Origin: Azorinus chamasolen
Taxonomy: Eukaryota; Mollusca; Bivalvia; Cardiida; Solecurtidae
Direction of reading: 5' to 3'
Assembly (NCBI GenBank): GCA_963576725.1
Contig: OY755242.1
Span: 30,092,225-30,156,224 of the forward strand
Length of the DNA stretch: 64,000 bases
A program made the translations under genes and the position numbers. This document shows, in pieces, positions 44,646-56,103 of the stretch. Position 1 is the first letter of the stretch. Every line of letters begins with the position of its first letter. The notes under the pieces were generated by a model that did not search any database, had not been told where the DNA came from, and saw only the letters and a program-made list of their open reading frames with translations.

Positions 44646-44937
44646 TCTTTTTTATTGGGTTTAACATCGTTTTTTACAGTATTTCAGTGATATCACAACG
44701 TCCAGCTAATTACAGGTGGTGGAAGACCCCAGAGGTTCTTCTGTACATTGAACAAATTACATTGTTTCGTGCACAGAAGAACATCCAGGTAGAACCACCG
44801 ACCTACCGCAAGCCAGCTGGAAAACTCCAAATGCCCAGACTGGGATTCGAACCCACAGGGGTGAGGGCCACTGAGGGGCTTAGTAAAGCCATTGTCAATT
44901 GAAAACCATAACCACTCGGCCACAGAGGCCCCTTGCT
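44646..44937 (-). mobile_element. tRNA-derived SINE
   Basis: Minus strand: A box TGGCCGAGTGG, B box GGGTTCGAATCCC (Leu/Ser-tRNA-like spacing with a long variable part), then a middle region with GCTGGCTTGCGG and GTCGGTGGTTCTACC, and a tail with ATACTGTAAAAAACG, GTTAAACCCAATAAAA. This build fits molluscan SINEs with a conserved central domain. Full-length, not truncated. Confidence 0.8.
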
Positions 44938-46319
44938 AGTTCTCTTGTTTATATAAATAATTATAAATAATTCATATGTTGGCGTCTTAGATTAGCTTTG
45001 TTAAAACTGTACTCCATTAACATTCATGAAAGAAATTATGACATCATGAATATTAATTAGATTAATATTTATAATGGCTTATGGACACAGGAATTTTGAC
45101 CACGGCAGAAGCTGTAGGTTTTTGGCAGTGGCAGCAGCTGTAGAATTTTGGCCACAGCAGGAACTGTAGAATCATATTTACAGTATATCATATCATAAGC
45201 AAACAGAGCTGACACTGATTAGACAGCTCCTATAGTAACCATCTAATCTGGGTTAACTCTGTTTGCAAAAGAGTCGAAAGGCATATTTATGAAGTAAATG
45301 TAAAAGTTTTTTTTAACTTGGTTGAGGATTGGTTATCAGATCAGAGAAAGTTGTTCAGGGAGGGGTGGGCTGGTGGACCTTTTAAAAATGGCAGAGTACT
45401 TTTAACCACTGTTCAAAGTTGCCCCTTATCTGCATTTGTGTAAGATATAATGACATCATGAATATAAATTTTAATAAGATATTTTCATAATGGCATATGA
45501 ACACAGGAATTCTGCCATGACAGAAACAGTATAATCAGGTCTATATAGGTCCATTTGCAAACAGTGCAGATCCTTATCAGACAACTCTACAGGATCTGTC
45601 TGATCTGGGTCAACTCTCTCTGTTACAGATAGGCCTTAACAAGGTGCCTCTTTCAAGTAGTGTGTTAAAGGTTGGACTACACTTAGTTTTTAGCCAAAGT
45701 TTTAAGGGGTGTACTAGTGTGATATTATTTATACATGTACCTAATGACCATGTCTGCCAGTTGAGAACAGTAAACTTTCACTCCAGACTAGATATCTGAT
45801 ATTAATTCATCTACTAAACAAGTGTTGGAAATCCAACAATTTCGAATTTATTAGAGCAATTACCCAGTTTGTTAAGGTTAACCCTTTGAATACTGGAAAC
45901 CAGTTAAAAAACAAAACATACGACTTTATATTATGTGTTTGCAGGCAGAGAAGAACCAGATCAGACAGCTCCTATAGCAGCCTTCTGATCAGGGTCTGCT
46001 CTGTTTGCATATGGTATAATAATAATATAGATGATTATACAGTTTCTGCCATGGCCAAAAATTCCTGTGTCCATGTGCTGGTTTATGAAATTAATCTACT
46101 TAATATTCATGATGTCATTATTTCTTACATGAATATTCATGGAGGAAAGGGTTAAGTGGCATTTGCAAACAGTGTTACTGTGTATAAGGAGATCAGTGTT
46201 CTTTGATCTGTTTCTACATTGGTTGTCTTTCAAGATCGTCTATAATATCAAGTCCCATAGTGTATGCAGCTCTACTTTTATGTTGATGTTACATTCAAAG
46301 GTGACATAGTATGTGTATT
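44938..46319. mobile_element. Three family A foldback MITEs and remnants
   Basis: About 45000-45300 (core 45200-45265; a GGCAGAAGCTGTAG block is triplicated at 45105-45165), about 45425-45650 (core 45555-45612) and 45880-46155 (TTAACCCTTTGAATAC to GGAAAGGGTTAA; core 45945-46010). Confidence 0.65.
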
Positions 46320-46545
46320 TATGTAATAGTAATAGAGTATTAATAATGATACTAAAAATAATATTAGTAATAATAACAATGATAATTACTCCTACTCCTA
46401 CTTCTACTACTACTAAACTACTACTACTGATTAGTAAAAATAATAGATATAATAATGATAAGAATGATTATAATAGTAATAACAATTATTAACAATAGTA
46501 ATAATAATGATAATAATGGTAATAATAATAATGACTTTATTATCC
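46320..46545. repeat. AAT/ATG and ACT-type trinucleotide microsatellite
   Basis: Long interrupted AATAAT and TACTAC runs, including CTACTACTACT at 46405-46430. Confidence 0.9.
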
Positions 46546-46843
46546 CCATTTTTCATGTGTGTTTTACTTTTCTGTTAATCTTATTGCCTTCATGGTATCT
46601 TCATGTACATGTAGACAACACATATTCATGTTTCTTCTAGCACTCTTAAGTGCTGAGTCTGCAACTTTTTCATGTCACAATTCTCGGATATTTTTTCTTC
46701 AAATTCTTTTAAAATATATGATCAGAGTATCAAACAGTTATGATCCTGATGAGATCCAAGAGCTACTTTAAATTTCATCTGGATGTAGCCGATTTGCAAA
46801 GGTAATTACAAATTCACCACTTGTATGCAAAAAGCTATGCCTA

Positions 46844-47322
46844 CTTAACCCTTTCCTTGTTCTATATTTAGTCCAAATTTCAATACCTGAATATTCATGG
46901 AAAAGGAGTTATAATGAAATATTAAATGTGGAATATTGTAGCCATTTTAGAAAGTAAAGAAACAGATCTATCAAATTCCACCAGCAAACAGAGCAGACCC
47001 TGATCAGACGGCTCCTCTAGGAGCCGTCTGATCTGGGTCTACTCTGTTTGCAAATGCGTGAAAACACGTTTGTATGACGGAAAGGGTTAACACTTTCCCT
47101 CATATATAAACGCATTTTCACACATTTGCAAACAGAGTAGACCCAGATCAGACAGCTCCTATAGGAACTGTCTGATGAGGGTCTGCTCTGTTTGCTTTTG
47201 ACATGATATAGATCTGATTCTACAGTTTTTGTCTTTGAAAAGTTTACATTATAGAACTTCAGCTAATAAATATTCATAATGTCATCATTTCTTAGCTGAA
47301 TACTGAACAAGGAAAGGGTTAA
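46844..47322. mobile_element. Two abutting TTAA MITEs sharing one TTAA
   Basis: 46844-47090: family A, perfect core 46983-47051. 47087-47322: TTAACACTTTCCCTC to GGAAAGGGTTAA, core 47124-47195. The TTAA at 47087-47090 belongs to both. Confidence 0.88.
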
Positions 47323-48551
47323 GTCTGTATGAGTCAGGTCCCAAGAAAAGATACTGGCAAAGCTTTGCAAACAATGTAAATCCTGGCCAATGAGACAGGC
47401 TTGTAAACATATTGATCTATAAACATTTCTTACAGGCTGCTAAATCTTGTTGGTACTAAATAGAATTGCCCTGGAGAGGTAATTTAAATGAGTACCATTT
47501 AGATAGGGCTTGGCAGGGAAATATGAAAAAAAAACGTTACTTAATTTCTATTAATATTCTGACCAGAAAGTTGACATGCAGTGTTTTGGTCAGGGTCTAC
47601 ACAGCTTGACACTGGTATTTGCAAATATGCATTATGGTAGTACCTCTCTTTATCCATCACATACATTTGTTAGGAAGCTTTCTGTATTACTCAGTGACTG
47701 CCTTATCCCTTTCCCTGTTCTGTATTTAGGTCAAAATTCAATACCTACTGAATATTCATTAACAAAATAGTTACACAGAAATATGGAATGTGGAACGTTG
47801 TAGACATTTTAGAAAGCAAAGAAAGATATCTATCAAATTCTATTAGCAAACAGAGTAGACCCTGATCACTCTAGGAGGTGTCTGATCTGGGTCTTCTCTG
47901 TTTGCAAATGTGTGAAAACACGTTTATATTAGGGAAAGGGTTAAAAACACACAATAAGACATCTTTTGCATGTTAACTTATCCCTTTACGCCATGATCTT
48001 CTCTTCCCTTTACGCCATGATCTTCTCTTCCTGCAAAGGCATTAACCCTTTTTTTCTGTTGAATTATTAATCATGTAAAATTAATAACATCATCTATTTA
48101 TGAGCTCAATATTTATAATGGCATTATGTACACATGAATTGGTGGTGGTGTTAGAAACTGTGGAGTCAGATCTGTTGTGATTTCATAAGCAAACAGAGTA
48201 GACTCCTGTAGGAGCCATCTTGTATGGATCTGCTCTTTTTATATCCCCGCAAACGAAGTTTGAGAGGGGGTATATAGGAGTTAGTGTGTTGCTCGGTCGG
48301 TTGGTCTGTCTGTCTGTCTGTCTGTGGCACAACCTGGCACACATCTTGTTTGATTTGTGATCAAGACAGCTGAGCGGGGGTATTTCATCACCTTTAGTGA
48401 TAGTTCTAGTTGCTTCTGAAATAATATAGATATGACGCAACAGTTTCTGCTATGGCCAAAAATTATGCCATTATAAAATAAATCTAGTTAATATTTATGA
48501 TATCCTTATTTCTTAACACGAATATTCATGGAGTAAAACTAAAGGGTTAAG
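47323..48551. mobile_element. MITEs, one carrying a pearl-type insertion
   Basis: 47705-47943: family A (core 47845-47913, one arm partly lost). 47985-48036: 25-bp tandem duplication of CCCTTTACGCCATGATCTTC. About 48045-48551: a family A MITE whose core (48188-48238) is cut in the T-run by the element 48239-48410. 47323-47700 shows little. Confidence 0.65.
48239..48410 (+). mobile_element. Short pearl/HINE-like element, ATCCCCGC family, no core repeats
   Basis: ATCCCCGCAAACG facing AGTTTGAGAGGGGGTAT (5' hairpin), GTCTGTCTGTCTGTCTG microsatellite, 3' end GGGGGTATTTCATCACC, TTTAGTGATAGTTCTAGTT. It splits a MITE between its ...CTGCTCTTTTT and TTGCTTCTGAAAT, i.e. inside the conserved TCTGTTTGC. 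Confidence 0.82.
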
Positions 48552-49452
48552 TAGTTTGATACTGTATCCCAGCTTGACAGACTAGCTGGTTCTACAGGAA
48601 ACCAGTGTACACTCATTTGAAAACAGTGTACACCTAGATCAGATGAGATGGCTTCTAAATCAGCCCTTTGGTCAGGGTATGCACTGTTTGTCATTACAAG
48701 TTGAGCCTTTCATAGTAAATAGACTCTAGATCTATGATGAAACACTCAGATGGGCCAAAACCACTTGAGATATTCTGCATTCATAGGGTTAATTTTAATT
48801 TTCACCGTACAATCTTCTATCACTGTTAGAGTAGCCACTTCATTGAAAAGCAATAAATGTTCCTGAGAAGACTGAGAAAATTACAAACAGTACATGTACT
48901 TCCATTAGCTAAAGGGCATTCAAGCTCTATTCATATCATTTGAAAAGAAACACTTAGTAAGAAGATAATTACTGTTGCTTAGTGAATTTTCCCTGTCCCT
49001 GATATATGAACACCTTTTCATGCATTTGCTAACAGAGTAGACCCAGATCAGATGGCTCCTGTAGGAGTCGTATGATCAAGGTCTGCTTTGTTTGCTTATA
49101 TATTTATGTAGATCTCACAGACTCCACAGTTTCTACCAAGGTGAAAAATAATTCTGTGTTCATGTACCATTATAAAAAGTCAGCTAATAAATATTATGAT
49201 ATCGTTATTTATATCATAAATATTGAACAGGTAAACGGTTATGGGTCAACCCTTGAATTGTGGGTAATGAGGGTGCTGGCATTTACAAATAGTGTAGACT
49301 CGGATCAGAGCAAATGTCACTGCACATGTTACCCATGGTCAAAGGGAGACTCTTTCACACTATAGTGGTAGTCATCATGTACCAGTTTTGCTGGGTGAAT
49401 AATCAGTAACCCAAGAGTTATACAGAAGCAGCTGCTTGGCTAATTATATATA
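48552..49452. other. Intron DNA with MITE relics
   Basis: A foldback remnant lies at 48610-48692 and a family A copy at about 48989-49240 (core 49030-49096). A trace at 49270-49325 may be a third. Otherwise AT-rich. Confidence 0.5.
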
Positions 49453-49646
49453 CAGTAAAAACTCGATACTTCAAAATTTTAGTAATGAAAAATTGTGAAC
49501 TTTTTAGGTAGGTGGCATCTTAATGCAGGGTGAAAGTCATGCAGACAGCTCCTAGAGCATGACTTTCACCCTGCATTAAGCTCTCACCTGTCTTAAGGAT
49601 CAATAATGATACGTATGTAAGTGTTTGTACAATCGAGATGTTACTG
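49453..49646. mobile_element. Palindromic Tc1/mariner-like MITE, shortened loop
   Basis: CAGTAAAAACTCGATACTTC to ACAATCGAGATGTTACTG, TA flanked. The central arm lost part of the CAGAAAGC segment on one side. Confidence 0.82.
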
Positions 49647-49687
49647 TACTTACTTGATAGATTGATTTGAGATTTACTAGAACCAAT

Positions 49688-50120
49688 ATAACCCTTTACT
49701 CCATCTATATGCCTTTGCAAATGCAGTAGGCCCAGATCAGACCACTCCTGTAGGAGCTGTCTAGACTGGGTCTACTTTGTTAGCTCATCTGTTTCGAAGA
49801 AATCACGAGCTATTGTCGTAACTCAGACGTCAGCGTCGTCATTGTCGTCGTCGTCAGAAATATTAACATTGACCATAACTTCTTCAATTTTTCATTTTGG
49901 TATGCATTTTCATCTTGACAGTGACGACAGATGAGCGTTGGCACCCGCTTGCGATGCTCTTGTTTGCTTATGAAATAATACACATCTCATGATCTGATGG
50001 TACAGTTTTTGCCATGGCTGAGTTTTCCTGTAAAATTCACCTAATTAATATTTATGATGTCATCATGTTTTACATGAGTTCTCATTTCTTACATAAATAC
50101 TAGTATTTATGGAGTGAAGA
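49688..50120. mobile_element. Family A MITE split by a pearl-type element
   Basis: Left part 49688-49780 (ACCCTTTACTCC, core to GTCTACTTTGT), right part from 49964 (TTGCTTATGAAATAATAC). The insertion sits in the TTTG of the conserved TCTGTTTGC. Confidence 0.78.
49780..49963 (+). mobile_element. Short pearl/HINE-like element, AGCTCATC family
   Basis: AGCTCATCTGTTTCGAAG, a GTCGTCGTCGTC stretch near 49835-49855, 3' end AGATGAGCG then GCACCCGCTTGCGATGCTC and TTGTTT. Copy of the family at 1-68. Confidence 0.78.
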
Positions 50121-51373
50121 AAGTATGTAATTTATTGCTGATTTTGTTTTTCCCTGTTATAATAGTTTAACCCATTTATACTTCATATTCTAAGTGCACA
50201 TGCCCAAAATATGTACCGTATTTTTAAGTAATCTATTTTTTATATGATGTGTTGTTTCTTCAGGAATTGTTGTACTGAAGTGAGTTTTTGAAAATAATGT
50301 GTTAAGCAAACATTGCATACCCTGATCCGAGGGTGCCTTGGAGGAGCCTTCTGATCTGGATCTTCACTGTTTGCTGATTTCTTATTTTATGGACACCAGG
50401 GTCAGATGAGTAAATAGATTGGATTCAACACGATTGTATCTTCACAATTGTTTACTTTTTTAGGTGTACTGTCCAACCTATGACCTAGGTACTTCACTAT
50501 TATGTTTTATATCAACTCTTTACTCCATTGATACACCTTTACAAACAGAGTAGACCCAGATCAGATGGCTCCTATAGGATCAGGGTCGGCTCTGTTTGCT
50601 TACGGAATCTGATTCTACAGGTTCTGCAGTGACCAAAATGTCCTGTGTTCACATACCATTATTAAAAATTCCTCTAATTAATATTCATCAAGTCATTATT
50701 TCTTACATAAATATTCATGGAGTAACGAGTTAATGTACTGTAATTACCTGACATAGCCTATCCAACACCTTGTCTCACCTCTCTACCAGTTTGTTAAATT
50801 GTATCATTCAATGTTGCACCATTTTGATTACTTTGAATTTGACTGACATAGTAGCAAATAAGGAAGACCCTGATCAAACATCTTCTAAAGCCATTTCATG
50901 TTGGTTTGCTCTATTTTGTCTATGTTTGTCAGTCGAAATACTTAGGATAATTATGGTTTTATCACTTGTTTGTAGAATAGGATAATTATGGTTTTATCAC
51001 TTGTTTGTAGAATCTACACATTTTTATCTTCAAAATGAGGATTTTGAATGACAAACAGTGCAGACTGATCTGAGGACTTGTAAAGTAGTCTTTTTTCTGG
51101 GTCTACACTGTGTGCAGACTGATCAGAGGACTTGTAATGTAGTCTTTTTCTCTGGGTCTACATTGTGTGCAGATGCTGGTACACTCATTTCCCACATTCA
51201 AAGGGTTAGGTTGTGACCTGATTCATATTTGTAAACAGAGTTGGCCAGGGACTGATCAGGATCTAAACTGTTTGCTACTCAAGTCTTGGTCACAGACTGG
51301 CTAGTTAACCCTTTACCTGTTGAATATTTATGACAGAAATAATGACGATAAGAATATTAAATAGCCTCATTTT
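50121..51373. other. Intron DNA with several MITE relics and exact duplications
   Basis: Foldback remnant 50307-50375. Family A copy about 50515-50735 (core 50543-50602, shortened). Exact 35-bp tandem duplication 50944-51013. A duplicated GACTTGTAA-GTAGTC block at 51060-51175. Confidence 0.6.
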
Positions 51374-51623
51374 TTAACCCTTTCCCTGTTCTGTATTTAG
51401 GTCAAATTTCAATACCTACTGAATATTCATTAACAAAATAGTTACAAAGAAATATGGAATGTGGAACATTGTAGACATTTTAGAAAGCAAAGAAACATAT
51501 CTATCGAATTCTGTTAGCAAACAGAGTAGACCCTGATCAGACGGCTCCTCTAGGAGCCGTCTGATCTGGGTCTACTCTGTTTGCAGATGCGTGAAAACAC
51601 ATTTATATGAGGGAAAGGGTTAA
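51374..51623. mobile_element. TTAA foldback MITE, family A (full length)
   Basis: Intact 250-bp copy, TTAA at both ends, perfect hairpin 51515-51586. Confidence 0.93.
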
Positions 51624-52346
51624 CTGTATTATGAACATGGGATTTTTTTGCTGTGGCAGAAATTGTAGAATAAGATCTATATTATTCCATAAGCAAGCAG
51701 AGCAGACCCTGATCGAACGGCTTCTGTAGGAATTAAAGTACAACTTATTACTTATTGAATATTCATGAAGTGAGTTTTTGTAATGTCATGCTTAGGTAAG
51801 GGAATTTTAACATTTTCATTAACAAATAGAGTAGATGCTGATGAGACGGCTTCTATAGGAGCTGTCTGATCTGAGTCTTCTCTGTTTGCAGAGACTGGAA
51901 AAAGCGTGCTTATGAGGGAAAGGGTTAAACTGATAACCCATGGATACAGTAATTAACCTGATTCTTCATATACCTAATATTCCCTCTCCACCTGTTAGTA
52001 AAGCAGTGTAAGTAATTTTGAAAACTTTAGATTAAAGATACTAAAGAGTAGACTCTGTAGGAGCCATTTGATCAGTGACTGCTTATTTGCTTAAGGAATT
52101 TTACAGAACTCAATCTACAGTTTCTTTCATCATGCCAAATTTGCACTCTGTGTGTTTATGGATATATTAAATTTTATATAGATGTGACACTACAGTTTCT
52201 GCCAAGGTAAAAAATCCTATGGTAATGTCATTACAAAATTTCAACTAATAAATAATTATGATGTCATTATTTCTTACATGAATACGGAACAGATAAAGCG
52301 TTATGATAATGAGCCAAACATTTTTGTGTTTCTTTCTCAATTTCAG
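51624..52346. other. End of intron 2: decayed MITEs
   Basis: Half cores at 51695-51735, 51825-51893 (right end GAGGGAAAGGGTTAA at about 51929) and 52040-52095, plus family A body pieces. The polypyrimidine tract TTTCTTTCTCAATTTCAG precedes exon 3. Confidence 0.6.
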
Positions 52347-52412
52347 GTGCCAAAGTAGCCCAATATGCCAGCAATAACCTCCACAAGAAAGTCATCATGC
52401 AGCCTGCATATG
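52347..52412 (+). CDS. PP2C phosphatase, exon 3
   Basis: 66 bases. Acceptor TTTCAG, donor GTATGT. Completes Gly63 of YDGHGG and encodes AKVAQYASNNLHKKVIMQPA plus Tyr (residues 64-84), a helix common to this phosphatase group. Phase 1 on both sides. Confidence 0.93.
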
Positions 52413-54112
52413 GTATGTCTATGTACCTTTGTAATTGTCTTTCATGATGGGACATTAACCCTTTACTTGTTAAGCTCTCCTTTGTATGCCTTGTGAACAG
52501 AGTAGACACAGATTAGAAAGCTCTCGTGGGAGCTTTCTGATCATGGTCTGTTCTATTTGCATATATTTTATAGACCTGGGTCCATGCTTATAAAACTTTT
52601 AGTTGAGTCTGAGTTCATTCTCAAGTTTTTGATTGGTCAGATTTGAGCCTTTGGCTCAAATCTGACCAATCAAAAGCTTGAGAACTCAAATCTGACTAAT
52701 TAAAAGCTTGAGAACGAACTCAGACTCAACTTAAAAGCTTTATAAGCATGGACCATGATTCTTTACTATTTGCCATTGCAATAACGTTTGTGATTTCTAA
52801 AACAAGATTTTAATTATTAATATTCATAATGGGTGGAATCCTGCATGAATATTCATCAAGTAAAGGGTTAACCCTTACCCTCATATAATTACTTTTTCAC
52901 GCCTTTGCAAACAGAATAGACCCAAATCAGATGGCTCCTGTAGGAGCGGTCTGATTGCGGTCTGATCAAGATCTGCTGTGTTTGCTTATGATATGATATA
53001 TAGATCTAATTCTATAGTTTTTGTCAAAGCAGTAAACTGCCTTGAAAATTTTACACTATGAAATTCAGCTGATAAATAATCATGATGTAATTATTTTCGT
53101 ATTAATTATGAATAAAAATTGGACAAGGAAAGGGTTAAATGGAATCTCCCTGTCCGGCAGTTGGTGGATTGGTTGGGCGATCGGTCGGTCGGTCCGCATT
53201 TGAACATGGGTAGCTTGGGTCGCAATTTCCTCCTTCAGTTTTAAAGTTATTGACTTTATATTAATTTTGGTGTACATAATAAACACGGAAAAAAGACGTG
53301 CAAGACATAATTTTCATGTGTTTACCTCTGAGCATTGCAGAATAATCTCCCCTTGAACTTTGAGTATTGTTTTGTGATTTTGGCTTGAAACATGGTTAGT
53401 TGGATTTGCAATCAAGGCTGCTGTGTGGGGGTATTCCATCACCTTTAGTGATAGTTCTTGTTTTGTTATAGTCTATGCCAATAATTTTGATTCATATGAA
53501 ATACTAGATAGCTTGATTTGATTCATGGCTTGTATTGACAGACACATTTATCATCAATTATCCCTTTACTCCATGATCTCTGTGAAGGTTGCATAAATGT
53601 TACCGCGGTATCTAACGTACAGGTGCTATCAGCCCTTAGATTTGCAATCAAGGCTGCTGTTCGGGTGTATTCACCTTTAGTGATAGTTTCAGTTGCTTAT
53701 GGAATTATTAATATAGGTCTGTTTCTACAGTTTCTAGTATGGGCAAAAATTGTACAGCATATAAAATATGTATCATAGTTCATAATTATGTCATTAATGA
53801 TTACAAAAAATAATATAATTAATATTTATGATGTCATTATTTCTTAACATGAATATGCATGAGTTAAAGGGTTAAAGTTTTCTTGATATCACTCTCTTAT
53901 TTCTGAAGATCTGATTCTACAAATTCTGCCATGGCCAATATTGATGTGTTCATATACATGTACCATTTAAATATACATGTATCAGCTATTAATACTCACA
54001 ATGTCATTACTTCTTACATGAATTTTCATCTAGTAAAGGGTTAAAGATTCTTCTCTGATACTCTATATATGCATGATCTCTCTTTGTTGATTTTAAAATT
54101 GTTTCTTTTCAG
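52413..54112 (+). other. PP2C intron 3 (1.7 kb)
   Basis: 52455-52871: family A MITE (TTAACCCTTTACTTG; core 52498-52560) containing a 174-bp palindrome 52579-52752 (GGTCCATGCTTATAAA facing TTTATAAGCATGGACC). 52868-53135: second MITE sharing TTAA 52868-52871 (core 52912-52988). 53148-53461: ATCCCCGC-family pearl-like copy (GATCGGTCGGTCGG, 3' end GGGGGTATTCCATCACC). About 53575-53870: another MITE with a 5'-cut pearl end at 53587-53693. 53900-54045: MITE relic. Confidence 0.65.
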
Positions 54113-54178
54113 CCCAAAATCGTGTAGCAGATGCAATGAAGCTAGGATTTTTGCAGTTAGATGAAGATATGACCAAAG
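54113..54178 (+). CDS. PP2C phosphatase, exon 4
   Basis: 66 bases. Acceptor TTTCTTTTCAG, donor GTATAC. Completes Ala85 and encodes QNRVADAMKLGFLQLDEDMT plus Lys (86-106). Phase 1 on both sides. The FLQLDEDM run fits the family. Confidence 0.93.
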
Positions 54179-56029
54179 GTATACTGGAATTTTTAAAAAC
54201 AACACCAGACATGTTACACACATGTACATTTACTTCAATTTGGATTATTTGAATTGACACTATACCTCATAGATACACCTTTGCAATTAGAGTAGATCCA
54301 GATCAGATACCTCATACAGGAGCCATTGGATCAGGGTCTGCAAATTGCTTATAGAATAATATAGATCTGATTCAACAGTTTCTGCCAAAGCCAAAAATCC
54401 TGAAATTCAGTAAATAAATATTTCAATGGAAGCTATGTTTTTTAGGGATAGGTATTGTTTTGCAATAATTGTTTTGCAAAGTATCTATAATCTAAATGAG
54501 TCTTAGCTTACTGTCATTCAAAATGTGTCTGTGAATGTACCCATGAACAAAATGGAAACATATTTAGTGTAGGATTGATATAAATCACTAGTGACTCCTA
54601 CATTTCCTGACTTAGTAATTAAATGGTGGTAGATCAGTGATAAATAGGAATCACCTTGCCCGTATGCAATACACACGGGACGACATTTAATATGTCTTGA
54701 TATTAATATTTTAAGCCTAAATGACATTTGGCTCTGTGAGTACATACTTTTTATACGTAACTAACCTATCTAGCTGTCAGTTGATTTAGGAGTTTCTGCT
54801 CAAATTTAGGTTTAAATAAAAGTTACAAACATGTTACTTATCGTGTAAACACAAGGAAAGCACAAGAGAGTAGGTCATTGTAAGCGGACCTGCCTACAAG
54901 ATGAAAGCTGCAGTGAAGTCATTCTGGACTGAATGGCTTTATGACAAATTATTTGTGTAAGCCTTCATGACCAAAAAGTAATTCAGTCGCCTAGCTTTGG
55001 CCAAAATGCTGTGAAACTCTTTTTTCTTGTTTTATATTAGGCCCGCAGGTATAATTAAAACCGGTCAACAACAGCAGTGTTCATGAGAATCACCTTGTTA
55101 ATGCAAGGGTAGTCAGGATTAGAACAGCATGTTTTTTGCAAAAATTAGTGTTGGCATTTATTTGAGAGAATACAGTAATTCAGTAATATCTGCTGAGTAA
55201 TCACTCCAACACGCTGCTTCTGATGCTTCTACTGTTCCTCTCATCTGTGTATGAAACAACAAGCATGGCAGGTTGAACCAACAACTTATCATAGACCAGG
55301 CTGCTTGAGGGCTTCCTCACATGAAATATGAAGTATTAGTGGTACCTGTCCAGAATTTAAATCCTCAACAGTAAGGTGTTAAGTAATAAAAAGTAATAAA
55401 CTATAACCACTTGGCCATGGCGGTATGTTTTTCTTGTTGAAGACACCAAATCTCCTCCCTAAGCCGATTTGTAAATCCGAATAATTCAATTTGGCACCAT
55501 TTTGATAACTTTGAATTAGACTAGAATAACAGCAAATATTGGGTCTGCACTATTTGTATATTATTGGTTTTGGAATACTGAGAGTATATAGGGTATTTCT
55601 TAATCCCATTCTTGCATATAAACACTTTTTCACACATTTGCAAACATAATAGACCCAGATCAGATGGGTCCTATAGGAGCCGTCTGATCAGGGTCTGTTC
55701 TGGTTGCTAATGGAATTTTATAGATTTGTTTCTTCGCTTTCTAAAATGGCTACAATGTAACACCTTCCTTATTTAATTAATTTGTCCATGAATATTCAGT
55801 AAGTATTGAAATTTGGAATAAACATAGAACAGGAAAGGGTTTTATACATTGTACTGTTATATTGTTCAGCCGTTCTGCTGGTAACATCAATATTCTCTCG
55901 GTAGACGTCGCTGAAATGTTTCTCGATCAGATCTTTAGGTCAGAGTTCAGGCCATGGTGATCTAGGAATGACAACAAGTATTTCCTCTTTCCATGTTAGA
56001 TATTTCAATGTAATTGATTTTACCCTTAG
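54179..56029 (+). other. PP2C intron 4 (1.85 kb)
   Basis: Decayed MITE at 54255-54425. 54430-55200: nothing recognised. About 55210-55435: degraded SINE on the minus strand (A-box-like TGGCCAAGTGG, B-box-like GGATTTAAATTC). About 55595-55842: family A MITE (core 55642-55708, right end AGGAAAGGGTT). Confidence 0.6.
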
Positions 56030-56103
56030 ATGACACAATGAAGGATGAGCTCGCAGGAACTACAGCCATAACAGTGCTGGTGAGGAACAACAAATTATAC
56101 TGT
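56030..56103 (+). CDS. PP2C phosphatase, exon 5
   Basis: 74 bases. Acceptor CCCTTAG, donor GTAAGT. Completes Asp107 and encodes DTMKDELAGTTAITVLVRNN then KLYC (108-131). GTTA is the conserved strand motif of PP2C. Ends in phase 0. Confidence 0.95.

Larger units (their letters stand above)
25973..52346 (+). other. PP2C intron 2 (26.4 kb)
   Basis: Almost entirely mobile and repeat DNA, described in the entries that follow. No coding segment of another gene was found on either strand. Confidence 0.85.
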
